From assembly GCF_018476525.1 (NCBI RefSeq), contig NZ_JAHCST010000039.1:1-64000 (forward strand): DNA of 64,000 bases, given 5' to 3'. Shown here piece by piece: positions 28,195 to 36,899 of the stretch (position 1 is the stretch's first letter; each line of letters starts with the position of its first letter). The notes beneath the pieces were generated by a model. The model was not told where the DNA came from. It made no database searches and saw only the letters and a program-made list of their open reading frames with translations. The position numbers and the translations under genes were made by a program. The DNA comes from Acrocarpospora catenulata. Lineage in GTDB: Bacteria; Actinomycetota; Actinomycetes; Streptosporangiales; Streptosporangiaceae.

Positions 28195-28260
28195 CTGGGG
28201 AGAGTCCCCGGCAACTAACTTCCGGGGGAACCCCCCTTCAGGAGAAGGCCCTCCTGCGCG

Positions 28261-28330
28261 CCCATGGGTGGCCACCGTCCCGGCGGAGCCGGGTCCGGAC
28301 CCGAAGGGTCGAAAGGGTGGGTGGGTGGGA
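28261..28330 (-). repeat. Dispersed double-hairpin repeat, copy B
   Basis: On the minus strand a CCCACCC block is followed by GACCC-TTC-GGGTC, then CCCGGC-TCCG-CCGGG, then a GGTGG block. This is the longest and cleanest of the three copies. It lies between DUF1707 and the M3 peptidase genes. Confidence 0.7.
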
Positions 28331-28363
28331 ACCCCACGGTAATCGGGCTACAAGCATGCGGAC

Positions 28364-28394
28364 GGCCTGAGCCTCTTGGGGAGGGGCTCAGGCC
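28364..28394 (-). terminator. Hairpin terminator of the M3 peptidase gene
   Basis: GGCCTGAGCC and GGCTCAGGCC form a perfect 10-bp stem with an 11-nt loop starting 4 bp past the stop codon. There is no long T-run, as is common in high-GC actinobacteria. Confidence 0.75.
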
Positions 28395-28397
28395 GGG

Positions 28398-30377
28398 TTA
28401 GCGGAGGCCGCGGCGTTCGAGGAGGGGGTCGATTCGGGGGTCGCGGCCGCGGAAGGTGTGGAAGGCGGTCATGGGGTCGATGCTGCCGCCCTTGGAGAGG
28501 AGTTCCCTGCGGAAGCGGTCGCCGTTTTTGCGGAGGAGGCCGCCGTTTTCGGTGAACCATTCGACGGTGTCGGCGTCCAGGACTTCGCTCCAGATGTAGG
28601 AGTAGTAGCCGGCGCTGTAGCCGCTTGACCAGATGTGGGCGAAATAGGTGCTGCGGTAGCGGGGTGGGACGGCGGGGAGGTCCACGCCCGCCCGCTGGAG
28701 GGCCTCGGCCTCGAAGGACTCGGCGTCGCCGCCCTGGTAGTCGGTGTGCCAGGCCCAGTCGAGCAGGGTCGCCGCCAGGTACTCCACCGTGGCGAAGCCC
28801 TGGTTGAACTTCTCGGCCTCCAGCATGCGGTCAACCAGCTCACGCGGCATCGGCTCACCGGTCTCATGGTGCCGGGCGTAGTTGGCCAGAATCTCCGGGT
28901 GGGTCGCCCACATCTCGTTGACCTGAGAGGGGTACTCGACGAAGTCACGCGGCACCGAGGTCCCGGAGAACCGCGGATGACGCACGTCGGAGAAGAGCGC
29001 GTGCAGCGCGTGCCCGAACTCGTGGAACATGGTGTTGACCTCGTCGAACGTCATCAGAGTCGGCTCACCCCTGACGATGTTGAGGTTGTTCACCACAACC
29101 GGCCGGGTCCCCTCCAACGCCGACTGCTTGACCAGGCTGTTCATCCAGGCCCCCCCACGCTTGGAGGCCCGCGCGTAGAAGTCCCCGAGAAACAGCCCAA
29201 GCGGCGACCCGTCCTCGTTGAACACCTCGAAGACCCGCACATCGGGGTGGTACCCCACCAGATCGGGCCGCTCCTCGAAACGCAGCCCGTAGAGCCGCTG
29301 AGCGGCGTAGAAGACCCCGTCCTTGAGCACCCGCTCCAGCGCGAAGTAGGGCCGCATCAGACCGCTGTCGATGGCGTACCGCGCCTTGCGCACGCGCTCG
29401 GCGTAGAACGCCCAGTCCCACGCCTCGACCGGGAAACCGGCCTCGGCCTCCAGCGCCTCCTGCTCCCGGCGGGCGTTGGCCACCGCGGGCGTGACCAGCT
29501 TGTCGAGCATCCCGGTGACGGCCCCCGTGGTGCCCGCGGTCTGGTCGGCCAGCACGTACTCCGCGTGGTCGCGGTACCCGAGCAGCCGGGCCCGCTCCCG
29601 GCGGAGCGACGCGATCCTGGTGATCAGCTCGGCGTTGTCCGCGCCCCGCCCGGCGGAGGCCCGATGGACCCTCTCCCGCAGCGCCCGATTGGTCAGCGCG
29701 CTGAGCACCGGCTGCCCGGTGGGCAGCACCAGGGTGATCAGGTACTTCCCGTCGTGCCCGCGCGCGGTGGCGGTCTCCCGCAGTCCCTCGATCGCGTCAG
29801 GGGTGAGCCCGTCCAGCTCGGCGGGATCCTCCACCAGCACGGCCCGCGCGTTGGTGTCGGCCAGCAGGTTCTGCTGGAACATGGTGCCCAGCGCGGAGAG
29901 CTCCGCGTTGATCTCCCGCAGCCGGGCCTGCTGGGCCGCGTCCAGCTCGGCGCCGGCCCGGATGAAGTCGGTACGGTACCGGGCCAGCAGCCACGCCTCG
30001 GCCGGGTCGTCGGTCTCGATCGCCTGGAGCCGGGCGAACAGCTCCGCGTTCAGGTGCACCGTGTCGCTGTGCTTGGCCAGTTTGGGCGTGATGTCCTGCT
30101 GGATGGCCTGAACGCCCGGGGTGCTGTCGGAGCTGGTCTGGTTGAAGAACACGGTCGACACCCGCTCCAGCAGCTGACCCGACCGCTCCAGCGCCTCCAC
30201 CGTGTTGGCGAAGGTGGGCGGCTCCGGGTTGGCCGCGATGGCCGCCACCTCGGCCAGGTGCTCGGCCATGCCCTGCTCGAACGCTGGCACATAGTGCTCT
30301 TCGCGGATCTCCTGGAAAGGAGGCAGCCGGTAGGGCAGGGAGCTGGGGGACAGGAACGGGTTGTCGGCCTGCGTCAT
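28398..30377 (-). CDS. M3-family oligopeptidase/peptidyl-dipeptidase
   Basis: 659 residues from the ATG at 30377, with GAGGAG ten bases upstream. The zinc motif HEFGHALHALFSD is followed about 25 residues later by the Glu ligand in YPSQVNEMWATH. Length and the start (LPYRLPPFQEIREEHY) match the Dcp/oligopeptidase A group of M3. It degrades short peptides in the cytoplasm. It is divergent from the tRNA array and its message ends at the hairpin just past the stop. Confidence 0.92.
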   Translation of the reverse strand: MTQADNPFLSPSSLPYRLPPFQEIREEHYVPAFEQGMAEHLAEVAAIAANPEPPTFANTVEALERSGQLLERVSTVFFNQTSSDSTPGVQAIQQDITPKLAKHSDTVHLNAELFARLQAIETDDPAEAWLLARYRTDFIRAGAELDAAQQARLREINAELSALGTMFQQNLLADTNARAVLVEDPAELDGLTPDAIEGLRETATARGHDGKYLITLVLPTGQPVLSALTNRALRERVHRASAGRGADNAELITRIASLRRERARLLGYRDHAEYVLADQTAGTTGAVTGMLDKLVTPAVANARREQEALEAEAGFPVEAWDWAFYAERVRKARYAIDSGLMRPYFALERVLKDGVFYAAQRLYGLRFEERPDLVGYHPDVRVFEVFNEDGSPLGLFLGDFYARASKRGGAWMNSLVKQSALEGTRPVVVNNLNIVRGEPTLMTFDEVNTMFHEFGHALHALFSDVRHPRFSGTSVPRDFVEYPSQVNEMWATHPEILANYARHHETGEPMPRELVDRMLEAEKFNQGFATVEYLAATLLDWAWHTDYQGGDAESFEAEALQRAGVDLPAVPPRYRSTYFAHIWSSGYSAGYYSYIWSEVLDADTVEWFTENGGLLRKNGDRFRRELLSKGGSIDPMTAFHTFRGRDPRIDPLLERRGLR

Positions 30378-30442
30378 CGCTGGCGGCTCCTCACGGTCAT
30401 CGGGTGCGTACAGCCTCGCACACGCCGTGCCCGGCAATCGTT

Positions 30443-30472
30443 TTGGTAGTGGGTCCGTTGCTGGGCTATTCT
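30443..30472 (+). promoter_or_regulatory. Likely promoter of the tRNA array
   Basis: TTGGTA (30443-30448) and TATTCT (30467-30472) are 18 bp apart, and the -10 ends 41 bp upstream of the first tRNA. This fits the principal sigma factor. Confidence 0.45.
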
Positions 30473-30513
30473 TTCGGAGTCCGCACGCGAGCCTCGAGGG
30501 GCGAGCGAGCTGA

Positions 30514-30585
30514 TGGGGTATGGTGTAATTGGCAGCACGACTGATTCTGGTTCAGTTAGTCTAGGTTCGAGTCCTGGTACCCCAG
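30514..30585 (+). tRNA. tRNA-Gln (CTG)
   Basis: 72 nt. The acceptor stem is TGGGGTA/TACCCCA. The anticodon stem ACTGA/TCAGT holds loop TTCTGGT with anticodon CTG at 30547-30549. The T-loop is GGTTCGAGTCC-like. No CCA is encoded. Confidence 0.95.
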
Positions 30586-30655
30586 CTGCACTTTCGGTCA
30601 ATGGGAAGTTGTTCCAGACATGCGCTGGGTTGACTGCCAAATTGACTCTGTGTAT

Positions 30656-30731
30656 GGTCCCGTCGTCTAGTGGCCTAGGACGCCGCCCTCTCAAGGCGGT
30701 AACGGCGGTTCGAATCCGCTCGGGACTACCA
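30656..30731 (+). tRNA. tRNA-Glu (CTC), copy 1
   Basis: The acceptor GGTCCCG/CGGGACT starts with a G-U pair. The anticodon stem CCGCC/GGCGG holds loop CTCTCAA with anticodon CTC. The T-arm is GGCGG-TTCGAAT-CCGCT. The 3' CCA is encoded (30729-30731). Confidence 0.95.
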
Positions 30732-30784
30732 ACCTCTCCGAGGGGTTGACGCAAGGACGCAGGACTTGCGAGAAAACACAGCTT

Positions 30785-30860
30785 GGCTCCGTCGTCTAGT
30801 GGCCTAGGACGCCGCCCTCTCAAGGCGGTAGCGCCGGTTCGAATCCGGTCGGGGCTACCA
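30785..30860 (+). tRNA. tRNA-Glu (CTC), copy 2
   Basis: The acceptor is GGCTCCG/CGGGGCT with G-U pairs. The D-arm and anticodon arm (CTC) match copy 1, while the T-stem differs (GCCGG/CCGGT). CCA is encoded at 30858-30860. The difference in acceptor and T-stem shows the two copies drift outside the anticodon half. Confidence 0.95.
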
Positions 30861-30864
30861 AGCA

Positions 30865-30894
30865 ACCGCGTCTCCACCCGGAGGCGCGGTTTTT
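30865..30894 (+). terminator. Rho-independent terminator of the tRNA array
   Basis: ACCGCGTCTCC and GGAGGCGCGGT form a stem with one bulge around a short loop, five bases after the last tRNA. The run TTTTT follows at once. Confidence 0.85.
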
Positions 30895-30909
30895 GTTTCC
30901 GCTGAGCCA

Positions 30910-30939
30910 TTGACTAGCGACTTGACTTTTTGTTATGTT
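30910..30939 (+). promoter_or_regulatory. Strong-looking promoter downstream of the tRNAs
   Basis: TTGACT (30910-30915) and TATGTT (30934-30939) are separated by 18 bp in an AT-rich pocket. An imperfect hairpin CTTTGCGCAAGC / GCTTGCAAAG follows at 31022-31051 and may be an operator. The only genes downstream are the degraded ORF and the thioesterase. Confidence 0.45.
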
Positions 30940-31023
30940 TTGATCGTTTGGGGTCTTGTGTCACCCCGGAAGCCTCGACGCGATCATCATTCGCGGGGAA
31001 CAGGCAAACCTCTCTAGAGAACT

Positions 31024-31372
31024 TTGCGCAAGCGAATGAAAGCTTGCAAAGCCAACGCCGAGCTGCTCGGACGCCCGGCGCTCGCCGACCACGGCAACGG
31101 GATCATCGCCGTGGGGGAGGCTGAGGTGCTCCAGCCCGGCCAGGCGCCGGACTTCACCCTGGACGGCCTCACCTGGCTCACCCAGCCCTTCTGTCGCCGC
31201 ACGGGAACACCTGGCCGAGGCGGCCCGCCTGGCCCCGCACGACGTCGCGGTACGCCGGAGCCTGATGCCCCTGAACGGAGTTGACCCGTTCGGCGAGGAG
31301 TACTTCAAGCTCCGCGCGGAACTGGAGGCCGAGGGCGTCCCCCTCTACCGCCCGCTCCCGGACTGGTCCTGA
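31024..31372 (+). pseudogene. Frameshifted gene remnant, possibly redoxin-like
   Basis: Two stretches in different frames read as one protein. The first, from about 31024, contains AELLGRPALADHGNG and PGQAPDFTLDGLTWLTQPF. After a frameshift near 31200 the second continues AREHLAEAARLAPHDVAVRR and DPFGEEYFKLRAELEAEG, stopping at 31370-31372. The join falls in TQPFCRR. The tail resembles the end of AhpC/TSA-type redoxin proteins as I remember them; no CxxC is visible and the front is missing. The family call is weak, but the two-frame coding character is clear. Confidence 0.45.
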
Positions 31373-31422
31373 CCGCCGGCGGGATTTGCCTTCCCCGACT
31401 CCTGGGTTCGAAAATCAGACCC

Positions 31423-31923
31423 ATGACGACGACGATGAACTCGCGCACCCACACCTTCGCCCCGCCTGGCGTGCTGCCCGCCGACTTCGCCGAGTTGAGC
31501 GGTCTGGACTTCCTCCAGGCCATGCTGGACGGCAAGATTCCGGCCCCGCCCATCGCGAGCACCCTGGACTTCACCCTGCTGAGCGTGGCCGAGGGCGTCG
31601 CCGTCTTCGAGGGCCAGACCGGGGAGCACCAGTACAACCCGCTCGGCAGCATCCACGGCGGCTACCTGGCCACCCTGCTCGACTCAGCGCTCGGCTGCGC
31701 GGTGATGACCACCCTGCCGCCGGGCCAGGGCTACACCACCATCCAGTTGAACGTGAACATGATCCGCCCGGCTTTCGCGCACACCGGACCGCTGCGCTGC
31801 GAGGGCCGCACCCTGCACGCGGGACGCACGGTGGCCACGGCGGAAGCGAAGGTGGTGGGCACGCGCGACGGCAAGCTCTACGCGCACGGGACCACCACCT
31901 GCGCGATCTTCCCGCTGAAGTAG
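31423..31923 (+). CDS. PaaI-family hotdog thioesterase
   Basis: 166 residues. The hotdog signature NPLGSIHGGYLATLLDSALG lies near residues 72-91, with the HGG loop and Asp typical of PaaI-type acyl-CoA thioesterases. The VNMIRPAF strand and the CEGRTLHAGRTVATAEAKV segment complete the fold. It should hydrolyse small acyl- or aryl-CoA thioesters. It stands alone, convergent with the acidic protein gene and only 3 bp from its end. Confidence 0.85.
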   Translation: MTTTMNSRTHTFAPPGVLPADFAELSGLDFLQAMLDGKIPAPPIASTLDFTLLSVAEGVAVFEGQTGEHQYNPLGSIHGGYLATLLDSALGCAVMTTLPPGQGYTTIQLNVNMIRPAFAHTGPLRCEGRTLHAGRTVATAEAKVVGTRDGKLYAHGTTTCAIFPLK

Positions 31924-31926
31924 CGG

Positions 31927-33633
31927 TTAACGACCCCCGCCCGACCGGGCCTTGAACAGCGCCCGTTTGGCGGCCTTGCCCACCTGCTTGTCCGGGTGGG
32001 CCTCGCCGATCGCCTCCAGCAACTCCTCCAGATGCGGGTGGCGGACCTTCCAGATCACGTCCAGCAGGCCGATCAGGTCGGTGGCGGGGCCGATGTCCTC
32101 CAGGCTGCTGACGAACTCCGGCCGCCCCAGGCCGGCCGAGATCGTCCACATGTCCAGGATCAGCCAGTGGGTGTCGGCCTGGGTGGGCTCGGGAGCCTCC
32201 TCCACGTCCAGCTGGGTGAGGTGGGTCGCCGCGTACGGCCGGAGCGAGGGCTCCTCGAGCGCCTCCAGCCAGGCCGGCACGGCCACCTCGCCGAGCGAGC
32301 CCACCATGCTGGCAGCCTGCACCCGGACCAGCGCGTCCGCCGGGTCCTCCACGGCGGCGGCCAGCAGCTCGTGGGCGGCCTTGGCGGGCTCGCGCAGCCG
32401 CATCCAGGCCGCGAACTCGGCGTCGGCCTCCTCCTCGGACAGGTCGGCGCTGGTGGAGAGCAGGTCGTGCGCGGTCATCGCGTCGATCGCGGGGCGCGCG
32501 TCCACCTCGATGTCGGCGTCGTCCACCAGGTGCACCACGCCCTCCACGCCGAGCGGGGTGAGCGCGACCTGGCCTTCCTCGGTGATCTCGATCATCCCGT
32601 ACCCACCGAGCCAGGCGAGCGCGGGGGCGAGCGGGTCGCCGGCCGCCTCCCAGGCGTCGGCGCCGAGGTCGTCGTACTCGGCGACCGACTCGGTCAGCTC
32701 GGCGCGGAGTTCGGCCAGCGGGCGCTGCAGACCGCCGACCAGCGTCCGGACCAGCAGTTCCCGGGTGAGCCCGGACAGGGCCAGGGTGAGGTCGTCGTCT
32801 TCCAGCTCGGGGTCGCCGTAGTCGATGGAGTGCAGGCCCTGCATCCAGACGTCCAGCACGTCCTCGTCGTCCTCGAACGGCCAGGCCTCGGTGTCGGAGT
32901 CGACGCTGACCGTGTCATCCCCGTCGGGGGTGAGGAACTCCAGGTCGATGGCGAGGTTCCAGAGGTTCCACAGGTGCTGCGGCTCGGTCAGCGAGAGGGC
33001 GGCCAGCGCCTCCCGCACCTCCTCGTCGGTGAGCAGCGTCTCCGCGCCCACCTGGCGCTTGGTGCCCACCCAGACCGCCAGGTCGCGGGCCTGCGTGATG
33101 AGCGGCACCGCGCGGGCCAGCGCGGCCAGCTCGCCGTCGGGGCGGAGCCGGATGGTGGGCAGTTCGGCGATCTCGTCGGCGAACGGCTCGAAGTCGCCGA
33201 GGCTCTCCTCCTCCTCGAGCTCCTCGTCCTCGTCCTCGTCCCAGTCCCGCTCGGCGATGGTGTCCTCCATCTTGTCGACGAAGTCGTCCTCCAGCTCGTC
33301 GAGCTCGGCGAGCAGCGCGTCCAGCGAGTCGGAGCCCTTGCTGAAGCGCCCGGTCTCGGCGAGGAAGGTCAGGTACGCGCGGATCGCCGGGACCATGCCG
33401 TCGGCCGCCTCGTCCGGATCCTCCACCACCTGCGGCATGCGCTCCAGCAGCACGGTGCGCAGATCGCCGCGCTTCCAGAGCCCCACGTCGTCGCGCGCGG
33501 CCAGCCGGTGCCACAGCGCCGCCGGGCCCACCAGATCCGGGTCGCTGCCCGGCGCGTGGGACGGCGCCCAGAGAATGAACTCCTGGAGCAGGGGACGCAG
33601 TTCTGCCGCGGCCGCCTCGATGCGATCTGTCAC
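31927..33633 (-). CDS. Large acidic protein of unknown function
   Basis: 568 residues, strongly acidic, with a Glu/Asp-rich patch near residues 125-150 (DEDEDEELEEEES). The C-terminal third has HEAT-like helical pairs (AAHELLAAAVEDPADALVRV, ASMVGSLGEVAVPAWLEALE). No signal, membrane helix or catalytic motif is seen. I do not recognise a named family; helical scaffold proteins of this sort are widespread in actinobacteria. It ends 3 bp from the thioesterase stop and starts 36 bp from the ndgR stop, oriented like ndgR. Confidence 0.7.
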   Translation of the reverse strand: MTDRIEAAAAELRPLLQEFILWAPSHAPGSDPDLVGPAALWHRLAARDDVGLWKRGDLRTVLLERMPQVVEDPDEAADGMVPAIRAYLTFLAETGRFSKGSDSLDALLAELDELEDDFVDKMEDTIAERDWDEDEDEELEEEESLGDFEPFADEIAELPTIRLRPDGELAALARAVPLITQARDLAVWVGTKRQVGAETLLTDEEVREALAALSLTEPQHLWNLWNLAIDLEFLTPDGDDTVSVDSDTEAWPFEDDEDVLDVWMQGLHSIDYGDPELEDDDLTLALSGLTRELLVRTLVGGLQRPLAELRAELTESVAEYDDLGADAWEAAGDPLAPALAWLGGYGMIEITEEGQVALTPLGVEGVVHLVDDADIEVDARPAIDAMTAHDLLSTSADLSEEEADAEFAAWMRLREPAKAAHELLAAAVEDPADALVRVQAASMVGSLGEVAVPAWLEALEEPSLRPYAATHLTQLDVEEAPEPTQADTHWLILDMWTISAGLGRPEFVSSLEDIGPATDLIGLLDVIWKVRHPHLEELLEAIGEAHPDKQVGKAAKRALFKARSGGGR

Positions 33634-33669
33634 CCCGCCAGCCTAGGGCTAACAGGGCACGCACTCTAA

Positions 33670-34386
33670 TCAGTTAGCCCGGCGCATCGCTTCGGTGATA
33701 CGTTCCGCCGCCGAGACGACGGGGGCGGCGTGCAGCCGCCCCGGGGTCCGGCTGAGACGTTCGATGGGGCCGGAGACCGAGACGGCCGCGATGACCTTGC
33801 CGCCGGCGCCCCGGATCGGCGCGGAGACGCTGGCCACCCCCTGCTCCCGCTCCCCGACGCTGTGCGCCCAGCCCCGGCGGCGCACGCTGGCCAGCGTGGC
33901 GGCGGTGAACTTGGCGCCGCGCAGGCCGCGGTGCAGCCGGTCGGGCTCCTCCCAGGCGAGCAGAATCTGCGCGGCCGAGCCGGCCACCATGGGCAACGCG
34001 GAGCCGACCGGGACCGTGTCACGCAGGCCGCTGGAGCGTTCTGCGGCGGCCACGCAGACCCGCTCGTCGCCCTGGCGCCGGTAGAGTTGGGCACTCTCCC
34101 CGGTCTGGTCGCGCAGCTGGGTGAGCACCGGGCCGGCCACCGCGAGGAGCCGGTCCTCCCCGGCGGCGGTGGACAGTTCGGACAGGCGCGGGCCGAGGAT
34201 GAAACGGCCCTGGGTGTCCCGCGACACGATGCGGTGGTGTTCCAGGGCCACGGCGAGGCGGTGCGCCGTGGGCCTGGCCAATCCGGTGGCCTGCACCAAC
34301 TGGGCCAGCGAAGCCGGGCCGGCTTCCAGGGCGTTGAGCACGAGAACCGCCTTGTCGAGTACCCCGACTCCGCTAGAGTTGTCCAT
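33670..34386 (-). CDS. ndgR: IclR-family regulator NdgR
   Basis: 238 residues from the ATG at 34386 (MDNSSGVGVLDKA), matching NdgR of Streptomyces almost word for word at its ends and core. The winged helix carries VQATGLARPTAHRLAVALE, and the IclR effector domain contains RDTVPVGSALPMVAGSAAQI. NdgR controls branched-chain amino acid and other amino acid pathways, including the divergent leuCD. The 141-bp spacer contains two related 34-bp elements. The ATG lies inside the start of the first element, which suits autoregulation. Confidence 0.93.
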   Translation of the reverse strand: MDNSSGVGVLDKAVLVLNALEAGPASLAQLVQATGLARPTAHRLAVALEHHRIVSRDTQGRFILGPRLSELSTAAGEDRLLAVAGPVLTQLRDQTGESAQLYRRQGDERVCVAAAERSSGLRDTVPVGSALPMVAGSAAQILLAWEEPDRLHRGLRGAKFTAATLASVRRRGWAHSVGEREQGVASVSAPIRGAGGKVIAAVSVSGPIERLSRTPGRLHAAPVVSAAERITEAMRRAN

Positions 34387-34488
34387 ACCCCGATACTGCC
34401 GTCTCGCTATCCGAGATGCAAACCCGATAACCGGCAAGCAGCCGGTAGAGTTCCATATCCCGATATTTCCGTCTCATCATAAGAGATG
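34385..34488. promoter_or_regulatory. Two 34-bp elements in the ndgR-leuC spacer, likely NdgR sites
   Basis: The element at 34385-34418 and the one at 34455-34488 start exactly 70 bp apart and agree at 26 of 34 bases. Each carries CCGAT followed by an inverted repeat, CCGTCTC-N6-GAGATG. Spacing close to whole helical turns puts both on one DNA face. They overlap the likely divergent promoters. Confidence 0.6.
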
Positions 34489-34527
34489 ATCACTCGGGGG
34501 AGAAGACGCAAGGAGGCGTTGGAAACC

Positions 34528-35922
34528 ATGGGTCGCACACTGGCCGAGAAAGTCTGGGAACAGCACGTCGTACGGCGCGCGGAGGGCGAACCCGACCTGC
34601 TCTTCATCGACCTGCACCTCATCCACGAGGTGACCAGCCCGCAGGCGTTCGACGGCCTGCGCATGGCGGACCGGAAGGTCCGGCGACCCGACCTCACCAT
34701 CGCCACCGAGGACCACAACGTGCCGACCGTGCTCGGCCCGATCAGCGACCCGGTCTCCCGGACCCAGGTGGAGACGCTCCGCAAGAACGCCGCCGAGTTC
34801 GGCGTCCGGCTCCACCCGATGGGCGACGCCGGACAGGGCGTGGTGCACATCATCGGCCCGCAGTTCGGGCTCACCCAGCCAGGCATGACCATCGTCTGCG
34901 GCGACTCGCACACCTCCACCCACGGCGCCTTCGGGGCCATCGCCTTCGGCATCGGCACCTCCGAGGTGGAGCACGTGCTGGCCACCCAGACCCTCCCGGC
35001 CTACCGGCCCAAGACCATGGCCATCGAGGTCAAGGGCGCCCTGCCGTACGGGGTGACGGCCAAGGACCTGATCCTGGCGATCATCGCCAAGATCGGGACC
35101 GGCGGCGGGCAGGGCCACATCGTGGAGTACCGCGGTGAGGCGATCAGGAACCTGTCGATGGAGGGCCGCATGACGGTCTGCAACATGTCCATCGAGGCGG
35201 GCGCCCGGGCCGGTCTGATCGCTCCCGACGAGACCACCTTCGCCTACCTCAAGGGCCGCCCGCACGCGCCCACGGGGGCCGACTGGGACCAGGCGCTGGC
35301 CTACTGGCAGACGCTGAGGACCGACGACGACGCCGTGTTCGACAAGGTGGTGGAGATCGACGCCGCGACGCTGACGCCGTTCGTCACCTGGGGGACCAAC
35401 CCGGGGCAGGGGGCGCCGCTGGGCAGCGCCGTACCGGCGCCTGAGGAGTTCGCCGACCCGACCGAGCGGGCGGCGGCCGAGCGTGCGCTGGAGTACATGG
35501 GCCTCACCGCCGGCACCCCGCTCAGCGAGGTCGCGGTGGACACCGTCTTCGTCGGGTCCTGCACCAACGGGCGGCTGGAGGACCTGCGCGCCGCCGCCGA
35601 CATCCTGCGGGGGCGTACGGTCAAGACCAGGACGCTGATCGTGCCCGGGTCCATGCTGGTCAAGCTGGAGGCCGAGAAGGAGGGCCTGCACGAGGTGTTC
35701 AAGGCGGCCGGGGCCGAGTGGCGGGAGGCCGGGTGCTCCATGTGCCTGGGCATGAACCCCGACACGCTGGCACCGGGGGAGCGCAGCGCCTCCACCTCCA
35801 ACCGCAACTTCGAGGGCCGGCAGGGCAAGGGCGGCCGGACCCATCTGGTGTCCCCGCAGGTCGCCGCCGCGACCGCCGTCACCGGCAAACTGACCGCCCC
35901 CGCCGACCTCGCCAATCAATGA
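34528..35922 (+). CDS. leuC: 3-isopropylmalate dehydratase large subunit
   Basis: 464 residues from the ATG at 34528, with AGGAGG eleven bases upstream; an earlier in-frame ATG lies inside the regulatory element and is rejected. Aconitase-family [4Fe-4S] ligands are seen in [12 protein letters not shown] and [28 protein letters not shown] is typical. With LeuD it isomerises 2-isopropylmalate to 3-isopropylmalate in leucine synthesis. Its stop codon lies inside the left arm of a long inverted repeat. Confidence 0.96.
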   Translation: MGRTLAEKVWEQHVVRRAEGEPDLLFIDLHLIHEVTSPQAFDGLRMADRKVRRPDLTIATEDHNVPTVLGPISDPVSRTQVETLRKNAAEFGVRLHPMGDAGQGVVHIIGPQFGLTQPGMTIVCGDSHTSTHGAFGAIAFGIGTSEVEHVLATQTLPAYRPKTMAIEVKGALPYGVTAKDLILAIIAKIGTGGGQGHIVEYRGEAIRNLSMEGRMTVCNMSIEAGARAGLIAPDETTFAYLKGRPHAPTGADWDQALAYWQTLRTDDDAVFDKVVEIDAATLTPFVTWGTNPGQGAPLGSAVPAPEEFADPTERAAAERALEYMGLTAGTPLSEVAVDTVFVGSCTNGRLEDLRAAADILRGRTVKTRTLIVPGSMLVKLEAEKEGLHEVFKAAGAEWREAGCSMCLGMNPDTLAPGERSASTSNRNFEGRQGKGGRTHLVSPQVAAATAVTGKLTAPADLANQ

Positions 35923-36010
35923 AAAATGCGCTCCCTAAACGAAATGTCCGTTTCAAAAATGTTTGGCCAATGACCAGGCAGATTGTCAATCAGCCGCGCA
36001 TTTTTCATTG
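35917..36010. repeat. 94-bp element with perfect 15-bp terminal inverted repeats, leuC-leuD spacer
   Basis: CAATGAAAAATGCGC (35917-35931) is exactly complementary to GCGCATTTTTCATTG (35996-36010). The 64-nt interior is AT-rich compared with the flanks and has smaller pairings such as AAACG/CGTTT. The left arm contains the leuC stop; the right arm ends 13 bp before the leuD ATG. Confidence 0.8.
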
Positions 36011-36023
36011 AGGAAGACCGACC

Positions 36024-36611
36024 ATGGAAGCCTTCACCACGCACACCGGCACCGCCGTCCCGCTGCGCCGCAGCAACGTCGACACCGACCAGATCATCCC
36101 GGCCGTCTGGCTGAAGCAGGTCAGCCGCACCGGCTTCGAGAAGGGCCTGTTCGCCGCCTGGCGGGAGGACCCCTCCTTCGTCCTGAACAACCCCGTCTAC
36201 CAGGGCGCCTCCATCCTGCTGGCCGGGCCCGACTTCGGCACCGGCTCCTCCCGCGAGCACGCCGTCTGGGCCCTCCAGCAGTACGGTTTCCGCGTCGTGA
36301 TCGCCGCCAGGTTCGGCGACATCTTCCGCAACAACTCCACCAAGATGGGCCTGCTGCCGGTGGTGCTGGAGGCCAAGACGGTCGAGGAACTCCAGGCCGC
36401 CGTGGAGGCCGACCCGTCCGTGCGGATCACCGTGGACCTGGTGGAGCGGCAGGTACGGCTGGGCGAGGGCGCCTGGGCGTTCGACATCGACGACTACACC
36501 CGCTGGCGGCTGATCGAGGGGCTCGACGACATCGGGCTGACCCTGCGGCACGCCGACGACATCACCGCGTACGAGAATGGTCGGCAGCCATGGCTGCCGA
36601 CGACCGTCTGA
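36024..36611 (+). CDS. leuD: 3-isopropylmalate dehydratase small subunit
   Basis: 195 residues. The swivel domain has [15 protein letters not shown] and [14 protein letters not shown], the substrate-binding loop of small aconitase-type subunits. It forms the active heterodimer with LeuC. GAGGAAG lies about 8 bases before the ATG, just outside the right arm of the inverted repeat, so folding of that element should not block the site itself. The 3' end overlaps the next small gene by 22 bp. Confidence 0.95.
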   Translation: MEAFTTHTGTAVPLRRSNVDTDQIIPAVWLKQVSRTGFEKGLFAAWREDPSFVLNNPVYQGASILLAGPDFGTGSSREHAVWALQQYGFRVVIAARFGDIFRNNSTKMGLLPVVLEAKTVEELQAAVEADPSVRITVDLVERQVRLGEGAWAFDIDDYTRWRLIEGLDDIGLTLRHADDITAYENGRQPWLPTTV

Positions 36612-36841
36612 CCCCTCAGGGCGGACCAGAAGAGGACCTGGCGCGGCGGCTGCGCGACACGCAGCACCGCGTCAGGACCCTGAACGTGCCACCGGAGGAG
36701 CGGGCCCGCCTCGCCAAGAGGCTGCTCGCCATCTGCGATGTGGCCAAACGCGACATTTCCCACGCAACTGCCCGGCTGGACGGCTTCATCGCCTACCTGG
36801 ACGGCGAATTCGACACGCCGAGTGAAGACCAAATCACGTAA
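36590..36841 (+). CDS. Small conserved-type protein between leuD and HU
   Basis: 83 residues from the ATG at 36590, inside the end of leuD in another frame. Charged and helical: [20 protein letters not shown], then [19 protein letters not shown]. No domain recognised. Position and coding bias support a real gene translated by coupling with leuD. Confidence 0.65.
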   Translation: MAADDRLTPQGGPEEDLARRLRDTQHRVRTLNVPPEERARLAKRLLAICDVAKRDISHATARLDGFIAYLDGEFDTPSEDQIT

Positions 36842-36899
36842 GGTGATTGAGTCACGCGCGTTCCTCCCTTACTTTCAAGCGCGTAAGGGGGAGAACCAG

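Noticed and set aside
34387-34527. T-box or leader-peptide attenuator before leuC
   Set aside because: No T-box core, no run of Leu codons in a short ORF; the repeats fit protein binding sites better.
35917-36010. Rho-independent terminator between leuC and leuD
   Set aside because: The 64-nt loop is too large and no T-run follows the right arm on the plus strand.
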